A DNA stretch of 64,000 nt from contig NZ_WNXQ01000001.1 in assembly GCF_009789075.1 (NCBI RefSeq), positions 1-64,000 of the forward strand, written 5' to 3'. The DNA is from Pseudooceanicola pacificus (GTDB lineage Bacteria; Pseudomonadota; Alphaproteobacteria; Rhodobacterales; Rhodobacteraceae). Positions 8,442 to 16,500 of the stretch are shown one piece after another (position 1 is the first letter of the stretch; every line of letters starts with the position of its first letter). The notes beneath the pieces are model-generated. The model worked only from the letters and a program-made list of their open reading frames with translations, searched no databases and was not told the DNA's origin. The position numbers and the translations under genes are program-made.

Positions 8442-8753
8442 CTACGCCGGGATCCGCCCGATCAGGCAGAGCCTCAGCCGCCCCAGCGGGCGGGCGTCGG
8501 CGATCACCCCGTCGGGCGCCTGCGCGTACATCCGGGCAAAGGTGGCGACCGCCTCGGCCTCGTCCGGGGTCACGCCGCCAAACAGATATGCCGCCTTTCC
8601 CTCGGCCCGCGCCGCCACGGTGACGGGCCGGGAACACAGGTTCATGCAGGGGACCACGCGCACCTCGGCCCCGGGATCACGCGCGGCCACGGCTGCGGCC
8701 AGCGCCGCCCCGTCGCCCTCGCAGTCCCCGCAGATCGAAATCACATGCCGCAT
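8442..8753 (-). CDS. DUF1636 family protein with ferredoxin-like Cys motif
   Basis: 103-residue protein with a CGDC pair near the N-terminus (residues 8-11) and CMNLC near residue 38. This spacing resembles the thioredoxin-like [2Fe-2S] ferredoxin fold. DUF1636 proteins recur beside cobW and cobN in cobalamin gene sets of alphaproteobacteria, but their function is not known. Here the gene is on the opposite strand to its neighbours. Its stop is 1 bp from the stop of the preceding His-rich gene, and its start is 51 bp from cobW, so it has its own promoter and interrupts the plus-strand run. The ATG at 8753 (MRHVIS) is chosen; an ATG four codons upstream is possible. Confidence 0.8.
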   Translation of the reverse strand: MRHVISICGDCEGDGAALAAAVAARDPGAEVRVVPCMNLCSRPVTVAARAEGKAAYLFGGVTPDEAEAVATFARMYAQAPDGVIADARPLGRLRLCLIGRIPA

Positions 8754-8804
8754 GGTCCCGGGCATACGCCCCGCCGTGCCCACGCTCAAGACCGGAGCCC
8801 AAAG

Positions 8805-9872
8805 ATGCTGACCAAGACACCCGCCACGATCATCACCGGCTTTCTCGGCGCCGGGAAGACGACGCTGATCCGCCACATGCTGTCCAACGCCAAGGGCAAG
8901 AAGATCGCGCTGATCATCAACGAGTTCGGCGACCTCGGCGTCGATGGCGACATCCTCAAGGGCTGCGGCTCCGAGGCCTGCACCGACGACGACATCATGG
9001 AGCTGTCCAACGGCTGCATCTGCTGCACCGTGGCCGAAGATTTCATCCCCACCATGGAAAAGCTGCTCGACCGCCCCGACCGCCCCGATCACATCGTGAT
9101 CGAGACCTCGGGCCTGGCCCTGCCGCAGCCGCTGGTGCGCGCCTTCAACTGGCCGGGCATCTCGACCCGGGTGACGGTCGACGGCGTGGTCACCGTGGTC
9201 GACGGCCCCGCCCTGCGCGACGGCCGCTTCGCCCATGACGAGGGGGCCGTGGCCGCCGCGCGCGCCGCCGACGACAGCATCGACCACGAGACCCCGCTGT
9301 CCGAGCTTTTCGAGGACCAGCTTGCCTGCGCCGACATGGTCGTGGTCAACAAGTCGGACCTGATGAGCCCCGAGGAGGCCGCGAAAATCCTCGCCGGTCT
9401 CAAGGACGGGGCCCGCTCCGGCGTGCAGGTGATCCCCTCCTCGATGGGCGCCCTGCCGGTGGAGGTGCTGCTCGGCATGGCCGCCGCCGCCGAGGCCGAT
9501 ACCGAGGCGCGGCACGAGGTGCACCACCATCATCATCACGACGATGACGAGGACGACGACCACCACGATCATGACCACGACCACGGGCATGACGAGTTCG
9601 AGACCTTCATCGTCACCCGCCCCGAGATCGCTGACGCCGGCGTCTTTGCCGAACAGGTGGCCGACACGATCCGCAGCCACGACATCCTGCGCCTCAAGGG
9701 CTTCGCCGCCGTCGCGGGCAAGCCGATGCGCCTGACCCTGCAGGCCGTCGGCCCCCGCGTCGACACCTATTTCGACCGCCCCTTCGGCGCCGAACCGCGC
9801 GAAACGCGCCTTGTCGTCATCGGCCAGGCCGGCCTGGACCGCGAGGCGATCACGGCGGCGCTTTCGGCATGA
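8805..9872 (+). CDS. cobW: CobW-type metallochaperone GTPase
   Basis: G3E-family GTPase, 355 residues, thought to deliver cobalt (or another metal) during cobalamin synthesis. Walker A is GFLGAGKTT (residues 12-20). The metal-binding CxCC motif is at residues 71-74 (NGCICCTV), and NKSD provides the G4 element. A striking insert at residues about 237-262 has six consecutive His followed by alternating Asp/His/Glu, and divides the GTPase half from the C-terminal CobW_C domain. The ATG at 8805 follows an AAAG-type ribosome-binding site and gives the normal N-terminus. The GNAT gene that follows overlaps by ATGA, and cobN lies further downstream, consistent with the cobalt insertion step. Confidence 0.95.
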   Translation: MLTKTPATIITGFLGAGKTTLIRHMLSNAKGKKIALIINEFGDLGVDGDILKGCGSEACTDDDIMELSNGCICCTVAEDFIPTMEKLLDRPDRPDHIVIETSGLALPQPLVRAFNWPGISTRVTVDGVVTVVDGPALRDGRFAHDEGAVAAARAADDSIDHETPLSELFEDQLACADMVVVNKSDLMSPEEAAKILAGLKDGARSGVQVIPSSMGALPVEVLLGMAAAAEADTEARHEVHHHHHHDDDEDDDHHDHDHDHGHDEFETFIVTRPEIADAGVFAEQVADTIRSHDILRLKGFAAVAGKPMRLTLQAVGPRVDTYFDRPFGAEPRETRLVVIGQAGLDREAITAALSA

Positions 9873-10327
9873 GCGAGGTGGTGACCATCGCGCCGGGCGA
9901 CCCGCTCGACCCCGGCGCCTCCGCCCTGCTGGACGCAAGCCAGGCGCTCATGGTCCGGCTCTACTCGGCCGAGGAGAACCATTTCCTGTCGCATGAGGCC
10001 CTGCGCAGCCCCGATGTCCGCTTCCTCGTGGCCCGCCTCGGCGAGCGGCCCGTGGGCTGCTGCGCGGTCCGCCTCTGCGACGGCTATGGCGAGATCAAGA
10101 GCTTCTATGTCGACGAGGCCGCCCGGGGTCACGGCATCGGCCGCAAGCTGATCGCGGCGATCGAAGACCAGGCCCGCGCCGACTCCCTCCCCGTGCTCAA
10201 CCTCGAAACCGGAGAGCTCCTCGACGCCGCCTGCCGCCTCTACCAACGCATGGGCTACACCCGCTGCCCGCCCTTTGGCGACTATGTGGACAACGGCTCC
10301 TCCGTCTTCATGACCAAGACGCTCTGA
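9869..10327 (+). CDS. GNAT family N-acetyltransferase
   Basis: 152-residue single-domain GNAT protein. The acetyl-CoA pyrophosphate-binding loop is at RGHGIGRKLI (about residues 87-96), preceded by the motif A beta strand EIKSFYVDEAA. The C-terminal LYQRMGYTRCPPFGDY matches small-molecule or amino-acid acetyltransferases such as the PanZ/YedL-like groups. It overlaps cobW by 4 bp (ATGA), so it is translated from the same transcript. The substrate cannot be told from the sequence, and a role in cobalamin synthesis is not established. Confidence 0.85.
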   Translation: MSEVVTIAPGDPLDPGASALLDASQALMVRLYSAEENHFLSHEALRSPDVRFLVARLGERPVGCCAVRLCDGYGEIKSFYVDEAARGHGIGRKLIAAIEDQARADSLPVLNLETGELLDAACRLYQRMGYTRCPPFGDYVDNGSSVFMTKTL

Positions 10328-10735
10328 CCCGCCAGACCCGGCCCCGGACATCCGCCCGGGGCGGGCCCGCGCGGCACACCTGAAAGACAGAAACGCCCCC
10401 CGCCAAACCACCTGCCTGCCACCTGCCAGACCAACGCCCCGCCCCCTGCCATACCAGCCCGTCCACCGAGGCCACGGCTCCACCCGAGCGCCCCACAGCC
10501 CAGCACCGGCACCCGCCCTCCCGGGCCCGCCGGGGCACCAGGCGCCATCCCGCCACCTGGCACCGGCCCCGAACCAGCCGCAACCGCCGCACCAGCAGCG
10601 CCCGACTTCGCACCCCGCGGCTCCACCGCCCGCAAACCGCCAGACGCCCGGACACAACACGGCCCCCAGCTTCATCTCGTCCCAAATACTCCCGCCGGAG
10701 GCGCCCGCCCCCTCCACCATCCGAAGGCCCGACCC
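10328..10735 (+). other. C-rich, T-poor intergenic stretch upstream of cobN
   Basis: This 408-bp gap holds no convincing gene. By eye the plus strand is strongly enriched in C and A and very poor in T and G, with many CCTGCC, CCACC and CCCGCC blocks, from about 10381 to 10660. Such G-poor, C-rich RNA is the type of sequence bound by Rho. The last 70 bp contain a copy of a short repeat (10670-10692). Minus-strand open frames here are low-complexity Gly/Arg sequence and were rejected. Confidence 0.5.
10670..10692 (+). repeat. Short interspersed repeat, copy A
   Basis: The core CTTCATCTCGTCC followed by CAAATACTCC also occurs inside cobN (12205-12227) and inverted at 15077-15099, with a diverged relative at 14480-14510. 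It is followed by GCCGGAGGC, which can form a small stem. It ends about 44 bp upstream of the cobN start. Confidence 0.7.
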
Positions 10736-13700
10736 ATGCACCTCCTCGCCGCCACCCCAGGTTCCCACGACGACGGACAGGAGCCGGTCGACATCGGCCA
10801 GACCCCGGCCGACCTGGTGGTGATCTCGGCTGCCGACACCGAACTCGCCGCCCTGTCCGAGGCCCGCGCCGCCGGCGACGGCGCCCTCTCCCTGCGCCTG
10901 GCGAACCTCACCCACCTGCGCCATCCGATGTCCGTCGACCTGCACCTTGACCAATGCGCCACCGGGTCGCGCATGGTGGTGGCGCGGCTGCTCGGCGGGG
11001 CCGGCTACTGGCGCTACGGGCTCGACCAGTTCTCGGCCCGCCTGCACGAGGCCGGGGTGCCCTTCGCCGCCCTGCCCGGCGACGACAACCCCGACGCGGA
11101 ACTCCGCGCGCTCTCCACCGTGCCGGATGCCGATTACGACCGGCTCTGGTCCTACCTGGTCGAGGGCGGCCCCGAGAATGCCGCCAACTTCCTCGCCCAT
11201 GCGCGCCACATGCTCGACGGGGCCGAACCGCCAGCCCCGCCCCGCCCGCTGCTGCGCGCGGGTCTCTATTGGCCCGGCGCCAGCCAGCCCGACCTCGCGA
11301 CGCTGCGCGCCCAATGGCCCGAGGGCGCCCCGGTTGTCCCCATCGTCTTCTACCGCGCGCTGGTGCAGGGCGCCGGACTCAACCCGATCAACCGGCTGGT
11401 CAAGGCGCTGCTGCGCGCGGGGCTGGCCCCGATGCCGGTCTTTGTCGCCTCGCTCAAGGACCCGGTCTCGGCCGCCACCCTCGACCACCTCTTCACCCAG
11501 GCCGCGCCCGCGCTGATCCTGAACTGCACCGCCTTCGCCACCGGCACCCCGCATCAGGGCGACACCGGATCCGGGAACCCGCTGACGGCCGCCTCGGCCA
11601 ATGCCGCGCCCGTGCTGCAGGTCGTGCTCTCCGGCGGGTCGGAAGAGGCCTGGGCCTCCGGCCTCACCGGCCTTTCGGCGCGCGACATCGCGATGAACGT
11701 GGCCCTTCCCGAGGTCGACGGCCGCCTCCTCTCCCGCGCGATCTCCTTCAAGGACGAGGCCTATTTCGACGAGGCCACCCAGTGCCCGATCGCCACCTAC
11801 CGCGCCCAGGGCGACCGCATCGCCTTTGTCGCCGAACTGGCGCGCAACTGGACCCGCCTGCGCCAGACCCCCGCGCCCGACCGCCGGGTCGCGCTGATCC
11901 TGGCGAACTATCCCAACAAGGACGGCCGCCTCGCCAATGGCGTGGGCCTCGACACCCCCGCCTCCACCGTCGAAACGCTGCGCCTGCTCGCCGCCGGGGG
12001 CTACCGGGTCGAAAACGCACCCGCCAACAGCGATGCGCTGATGCAGGCAATCCTCGCCGGCCCCACCAACTGGCTGACCGACCGCGCCACCCGTGCGGGC
12101 GGCGTCTCCTATCCCCTGGCCGACTACGAGAAACACTTCGCCAACCTCCCCTGGGAGGTGAAACAACGCATCACCGACCGCTGGGGCGAGGCGCGACAGG
12201 ATCCCTTCATCTCGTCCCAAAAACTCCCCCCGGAGGGCCGCTCTCCATCCGCCCCCGATGCCGCGGAACCCTGCTTCAAGCTCTCCATCCTGACCCACGG
12301 CAATGTCGTGATCGGCATCCAGCCGGCGCGCGGCTACAACATCGACCCGACCGAGACCTACCATTCGCCGGACCTCGTGCCGCCGCATCATTACCTCGCC
12401 TTCTACTTCTGGCTCCGCCACCACTGGGGGGCGCATGCGGTGGTGCATATGGGCAAGCACGGCAACCTCGAATGGCTGCCCGGCAAGGCGCTGGCCCTGT
12501 CCGAAACCTGCCTGCCCGAGGCGGTTCTGGGCCCGATGCCGCATGTCTATCCCTTCATCGTGAACGATCCGGGCGAGGGCACCCAGGCCAAGCGCCGGGC
12601 GCAGGCGGTGATCGTGGATCACCTGACCCCGCCCCTGACCCGGGCGGAAAGCTACGGTCCGATGCGCGACCTCGAGGCGCTGGTGGACGAATATTACGAG
12701 GCCGCCGGCGTCGACCCCCGCCGGATCGAGCACCTGCGCCGCGAGATCCTGTCGCTGACCACGGCCACCGGGCTCGACAAGGACGCGGGCCTGACGGGCC
12801 AGGACAGCGAGGGCGACCTCGCAAAGCTCGACGCCTTCCTCTGCGAGCTGAAGGAGGCGCAGATCCGCGACGGGCTGCATGTCTTTGGACAGTCCCCGCA
12901 GGGCAGCCTGGCGCGCGACCTCGCCATCGCCCTGACCCGCATCCCGCGCGGCGACGGCAAGGGCGCGGACGCCGCCCTGCCCCGCGCCCTGGCCGCGGAT
13001 ATGGGGCTGGCCTTCGATCCGCTCGACTGCGACATGGCCGCCCCCTGGGACGGGGCACGGCCCGCGGCCCTTGCCGATATCGACCCGAGCCCCTGGCGCA
13101 GCCAGGGCGACACGGTCGAGCGGCTGGAACTGCTGGCGCAGAGCCTGGTCGACGGCGCGACCCCGCCGGGCCCGGCCTCGCAGGCGGTGCTGGACGGGAT
13201 CGGGGCCTCCGTCCGCCCGACCATCGCCGCCTGCGGCCCGGCGGAAGGGGCGGGGCTCCTCACCGCCCTCAAGGGGCAGTTCGTCGCCCCGGCGCCATCC
13301 GGCGCGCCCACCCGCGGCCGGCTCGACACGCTGCCCACGGGGCGCAACTTCTACTCCGTCGACAGCCGCGCGGTGCCGACGCCCACGGCCTGGGCGCTCG
13401 GATGGAAATCGGCGAACCTGCTGATCGAGACCCACCTGCAGAAACAGGGCGACTGGCCGCGCGCTCTGCTGCTGACCGCCTGGGGCACGGCGAACATGCG
13501 CACCGGCGGCGACGACATCGCCCAGGCGCTGGCCCTGATGGGCGTCAAGCCGCAATGGGACAGCGCCAACCGGCGGGTCACCGGGTTCGAGATCCTGCCG
13601 CTCTCGATCCTCGGGCGGCCCCGGGTCGACGTGACGCTGCGCATCTCGGGCTTCTTCCGCGACGCCTTTCCCCAGCTCATCGCCCTGGTCGACCGCGCCG

Positions 13701-14467
13701 CCCGCGCGGTGCAGGCGCTGGAGGAACCCGAAGACATGAACCCCGCCGCGGCCCGCACGCGGGCGGGCGAACCCGCCACCCGGGTCTACGGCTCGAAACC
13801 CGGCGCCTATGGCGCGGGGCTGCAGGCGCTGATCGACGAGCGCGGCTGGTCGGACAAGGCCGACCTGGCCGAGGCTTACCTGCAGTGGGGCTCTTACGCC
13901 TATGCCGCCGAACGCGAGGGCGAGGCCGACCGCACCGGCTTTGAAACCCGGCTGAAACAGGCCGAGGCCATCGTGCAGAACCAGGACAACCGCGAGCACG
14001 ACCTGCTGGACAGCGACGATTACTATCAGTTCGAGGGCGGCGCGGCCGCCGCCGTGGCCACCCTGCAGGGGCAGGACCGGCCGATCTACCACAACGACCA
14101 CTCCCGCCCCGAACGCCCGGTGATCCGCACGCTGGACGAAGAGATCTCGCGGGTCCTGCGCTCCCGCGTGGTGAATCCCAAGTGGATCGCCGGGATGAAG
14201 CGCCACGGCTACAAGGGCGCCTTCGAGATCGCGGCGACGGTCGATTACCTGTTTGCCTTCGCCGCCACCACCGGCGCGGTGCAGAACCATCATTTCGACC
14301 TGGTCGAGGAGGCCTTCCTGAAGGACGAGGAGACCCGCGACTTCATCGCCGAACACAACCCGGCCGCCCTGCGCGAGATCGCCGAGCGGCTGCAGGAGGC
14401 CATCGAGCGCAACCTCTGGACCCCGCGTTCGAACTCGGCACGGCAGCGCATCGCCGGACTGCTCTGA
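10736..14467 (+). CDS. cobN: Cobaltochelatase subunit CobN
   Basis: Large subunit (1243 residues) of the aerobic ATP-dependent cobalt chelatase that inserts Co2+ into hydrogenobyrinic acid a,c-diamide together with CobS and CobT. Characteristic segments include NPINRLVKALLRAGLAPMPV, ILANYPNKDGRLANGVGLDTP, IQPARGYNIDP, HMGKHGNLEWLPGKALALS, TLPTGRNFYSVDSRAVPT and RVNPKWIAGMKRHGYKGAFE-like sequence near the end. The ATG at 10736 gives the usual N-terminus (MHLLAATPG). Near residues 491-512 the sequence departs from the family pattern. The extra DNA there is a recognisable copy of an intergenic repeat that keeps the reading frame. cobS and cobT are not in the window. Confidence 0.96.
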   Translation: MHLLAATPGSHDDGQEPVDIGQTPADLVVISAADTELAALSEARAAGDGALSLRLANLTHLRHPMSVDLHLDQCATGSRMVVARLLGGAGYWRYGLDQFSARLHEAGVPFAALPGDDNPDAELRALSTVPDADYDRLWSYLVEGGPENAANFLAHARHMLDGAEPPAPPRPLLRAGLYWPGASQPDLATLRAQWPEGAPVVPIVFYRALVQGAGLNPINRLVKALLRAGLAPMPVFVASLKDPVSAATLDHLFTQAAPALILNCTAFATGTPHQGDTGSGNPLTAASANAAPVLQVVLSGGSEEAWASGLTGLSARDIAMNVALPEVDGRLLSRAISFKDEAYFDEATQCPIATYRAQGDRIAFVAELARNWTRLRQTPAPDRRVALILANYPNKDGRLANGVGLDTPASTVETLRLLAAGGYRVENAPANSDALMQAILAGPTNWLTDRATRAGGVSYPLADYEKHFANLPWEVKQRITDRWGEARQDPFISSQKLPPEGRSPSAPDAAEPCFKLSILTHGNVVIGIQPARGYNIDPTETYHSPDLVPPHHYLAFYFWLRHHWGAHAVVHMGKHGNLEWLPGKALALSETCLPEAVLGPMPHVYPFIVNDPGEGTQAKRRAQAVIVDHLTPPLTRAESYGPMRDLEALVDEYYEAAGVDPRRIEHLRREILSLTTATGLDKDAGLTGQDSEGDLAKLDAFLCELKEAQIRDGLHVFGQSPQGSLARDLAIALTRIPRGDGKGADAALPRALAADMGLAFDPLDCDMAAPWDGARPAALADIDPSPWRSQGDTVERLELLAQSLVDGATPPGPASQAVLDGIGASVRPTIAACGPAEGAGLLTALKGQFVAPAPSGAPTRGRLDTLPTGRNFYSVDSRAVPTPTAWALGWKSANLLIETHLQKQGDWPRALLLTAWGTANMRTGGDDIAQALALMGVKPQWDSANRRVTGFEILPLSILGRPRVDVTLRISGFFRDAFPQLIALVDRAARAVQALEEPEDMNPAAARTRAGEPATRVYGSKPGAYGAGLQALIDERGWSDKADLAEAYLQWGSYAYAAEREGEADRTGFETRLKQAEAIVQNQDNREHDLLDSDDYYQFEGGAAAAVATLQGQDRPIYHNDHSRPERPVIRTLDEEISRVLRSRVVNPKWIAGMKRHGYKGAFEIAATVDYLFAFAATTGAVQNHHFDLVEEAFLKDEETRDFIAEHNPAALREIAERLQEAIERNLWTPRSNSARQRIAGLL
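12205..12275 (+). repeat. Short interspersed repeat, copy B, in frame inside cobN
   Basis: Bases 12205-12227 match copy A (10670-10692) at 22 of 23 positions (CTTCATCTCGTCC, then CAAAAACTCC). They are followed by a related CCCCGGAGGG stem. The encoded insert begins ISSQKLPPEGR and ends near AAEPC, where the family sequence resumes with FKLSILTHGNVV. The 3' limit is approximate. Confidence 0.65.
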
Positions 14468-14479
14468 GCCGGCTTCCAA

Positions 14480-14550
14480 GTTCCTCTGGCCGGAAATATC
14501 CTCGGGGGGAGTCGCACCCGGAGGGTGCGGCGGGGGGCAGACAGCCCCCC
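14480..14550 (+). repeat. Diverged repeat copy C with two hairpins downstream of cobN
   Basis: TTCCTCTGGCCGGAAATATCC is a diverged version of the repeat core. It is followed by CGCACCC-GGA-GGGTGCG (14513-14529) and GGGGGGC-AGACA-GCCCCCC (14532-14550). It starts 13 bp after the cobN stop and probably acts as its transcript end, although there is no U-tract. Confidence 0.6.
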
Positions 14551-14576
14551 TGCCCCGCCAGACGAAAGCGCAGCCC

Positions 14577-15041
14577 ATGACACCGATCCGCCTGACACCG
14601 CAAGACGACATGGCCCCGGTCCACCAGCTGCTGCAGGCGGCCTTTGCCTATATGGAGCCACGGATCGACCCGCCCTCGTCCCTGCTGCGCATGACGCCGG
14701 ACAGCCTGGCGGAAGAGGCCGCGCGCAACGAGCTCTGGGCGATCCGCGACCCCGGGCCGGTGGCCTGCATGATCCTGACGCCGCAACCCGGTCACCTCTA
14801 CCTCGGCAAGCTGGCCGTGGCCGCGACGCATCGCGGGCGCGGGCTGGCGCGCATGATGCTGGATCACGCCGGGGCGCGGGCCCTGGCGCTCGGGCTGCCG
14901 GCGGTGGTGCTGCAGACCCGGGTCGAGCTGGTGGAGAACCACGCCGCCTTTGCCCGGCTGGGTTTCGCGGAAACCGGGCGGACGGCGCATGCGGGATATG
15001 ATCGCCCGACCAGCGTGACCTTCACGCGGATGCTGGGCTGA
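14577..15041 (+). CDS. GNAT family N-acetyltransferase
   Basis: 154-residue GNAT protein with the acetyl-CoA-binding signature HRGRGLARMML (about residues 82-92) after the strand LYLGKLAVAATH. The ENHAAFARLGFAETGRTAHAGY segment at the C-terminus is typical of this fold. It lies on its own 110 bp downstream of cobN behind a repeat with hairpins, so it is probably a separate unit. The substrate is unknown. Confidence 0.85.
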   Translation: MTPIRLTPQDDMAPVHQLLQAAFAYMEPRIDPPSSLLRMTPDSLAEEAARNELWAIRDPGPVACMILTPQPGHLYLGKLAVAATHRGRGLARMMLDHAGARALALGLPAVVLQTRVELVENHAAFARLGFAETGRTAHAGYDRPTSVTFTRMLG

Positions 15042-15052
15042 AAGGGAGCGCC

Positions 15053-15099
15053 GCGGGGGCCAGCCCCCGCACCCCCGGAGTATTTCGGACGAGATGAAG
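15053..15099 (-). repeat. Short interspersed repeat, copy D, with perfect hairpin
   Basis: This is the reverse-complement orientation of copy A. GGAGTATTTCGG and ACGAGATGAAG occupy 15077-15099, next to a perfect hairpin GCGGGGGC-CA-GCCCCCGC (15053-15070). It lies 11 bp after the stop of the GNAT gene and probably marks its transcript end. Confidence 0.7.
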
Positions 15100-15191
15100 C
15101 AGGGGCGGGGCGCCAGCGGCAGACGGGCGGGCGATTTCCCGGCGCGGCTTGGGGACCCGGGCGGCCTGCGGCGCAGGGGACGGGTGGCGGA

Positions 15192-15644
15192 TCAGCCCCT
15201 TGCGGCGGCGCGCAGTTCGCGCTCCAGCGCTTCGAGGAAGCGGGACCGGTCGGCCTTGGTGAAACCCTTGCCGCCGCCCTGGCGGAATGGGTCGGCGGCG
15301 CGCAGGTCGGTCATCAGGTCGCGCATCGCCAGCGCCTCGCGCACATTGGCCCCGGTCAGGGCCTCGCCGTTGTGCTTGAGCACCCGGGCCCCGGCCTCGA
15401 CGCAGCGGGCGGCCAGGGGGATGTCGCCGGTGACCACCACATCGCCCGGCCCGGCGCGGTCCGCGATCCACATGTCGGCCACATCCGGCCCGTCGGGCAC
15501 GATCACCACCTCCACCAGCGGGTTCTGCGACAGCCGCAGCCCGCCGTTGGACACGAGATACATGCGGATGCCGTGGCGGCTGGCCACGCGCTCGGCCTCG
15601 GCCTTGACCGGGCAGGCATCGGCGTCGATGTAAAGCGCACTCAC
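15192..15644 (-). CDS. YaiI/YqxD family protein (UPF0178, DUF188)
   Basis: 150-residue protein of the DUF188 family, which has a PIN-like nuclease fold. The N-terminal [17 protein letters not shown] motif with paired Asp residues and the central [20 protein letters not shown] segment are diagnostic. [20 protein letters not shown] ends the protein. The start is a GTG that overlaps the stop of the S-formylglutathione hydrolase gene by 4 bp, so it is co-transcribed with that gene. No biochemical role has been firmly assigned to the family. Confidence 0.9.
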   Translation of the reverse strand: MSALYIDADACPVKAEAERVASRHGIRMYLVSNGGLRLSQNPLVEVVIVPDGPDVADMWIADRAGPGDVVVTGDIPLAARCVEAGARVLKHNGEALTGANVREALAMRDLMTDLRAADPFRQGGGKGFTKADRSRFLEALERELRAAARG

Positions 15645-16471
15645 GCCCAGAGCGCCTCGGCGTGGAAACTCACGTGATCCTCCATGAAGCTTGCCACGAA
15701 GAAATAGCTGTGGTCATAGCCCTGCTGCATCCGGAACAGGCCCGGCTGGCGGCGGGAGGCCATCGCGGCCGAAAGCGTTTCGGGTTTGAGCAGGTCGAGG
15801 AACTGGTCCTTGGTGCCCTGGTCGATCAGCACGGGTCCGTCGAACCCCGCCTCCTGCATCAGGACGCTGGCGTCATGGCCGGTCCAGGTGGCCTCGTCCG
15901 GGCCGAGATAGGCGGTGAACTGCTTGCGCCCCCAATCCGAGCCGAAGGGATGGCAGATCGGGGCGAGGGCCGAGACCGAGCGGAACCGCCCCGGCTGGCG
16001 CATCGCCAGGGTCAGCGCGCCGTGGCCGCCCATCGAATGGCCGGTGATCGCCTGCCGGTCCGCATCGACCGGAAAGGCCGAGCTCACCAGCGCGGGCAGT
16101 TCCTCGGCCACATAGTCCCACATGCGGAAATGCGGCGCCCAGGGGGCCTGGGTGGCATTGACATAAAACCCCGCGCCCTGGCCCATGTCGTAATCGTCGT
16201 GATTGGCCACGCCCTCGCCGCGCGGCGAGGTGTCGGGAAAGACCAGCGCGATCCCCTGCTCGGCGGCCCACATCTGGGCGCCCGCCTTGACCATCGCATT
16301 TTCATGCGTGCAGGTCAGCCCGCTGAGATACCACAGCACCGGCACCGGGCCGTCCGCCGACTCGGCCGGCAGGAACAGGCCGAAGGTCATGTCGCCGCCC
16401 GTCGCCTCGGAGGCATGGGTGTAGACGCCCTGCAGGCCGCCGAAACATCTGTGCTCGAAAAGTGCTTTCAT
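15641..16471 (-). CDS. fghA: S-formylglutathione hydrolase
   Basis: Alpha/beta-hydrolase of 276 residues that splits S-formylglutathione into glutathione and formate in the glutathione-dependent formaldehyde pathway. The nucleophile Ser146 is in [10 protein letters not shown], and the oxyanion region is [13 protein letters not shown]. The C-terminal [13 protein letters not shown] carries the catalytic His. [30 protein letters not shown] is the usual family segment. The ATG at 16471 is preferred to the adjacent upstream TTG. The glutathione-dependent formaldehyde dehydrogenase is not in the window. The gene would be useful for formaldehyde formed by the quinoprotein system near 36-50 kb, though they are 20 kb apart. 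Confidence 0.95.
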   Translation of the reverse strand: MKALFEHRCFGGLQGVYTHASEATGGDMTFGLFLPAESADGPVPVLWYLSGLTCTHENAMVKAGAQMWAAEQGIALVFPDTSPRGEGVANHDDYDMGQGAGFYVNATQAPWAPHFRMWDYVAEELPALVSSAFPVDADRQAITGHSMGGHGALTLAMRQPGRFRSVSALAPICHPFGSDWGRKQFTAYLGPDEATWTGHDASVLMQEAGFDGPVLIDQGTKDQFLDLLKPETLSAAMASRRQPGLFRMQQGYDHSYFFVASFMEDHVSFHAEALWA

Positions 16472-16500
16472 CAATTGTCCTCTTGCCGCCCGGGGCGGGT

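Noticed and set aside
9767-14611. A 1614-codon open frame antisense to cobN
   Set aside because: The plus strand encodes a clear CobN; the antisense frame is low-complexity Gly/Arg/Val and results from high GC at third codon positions.
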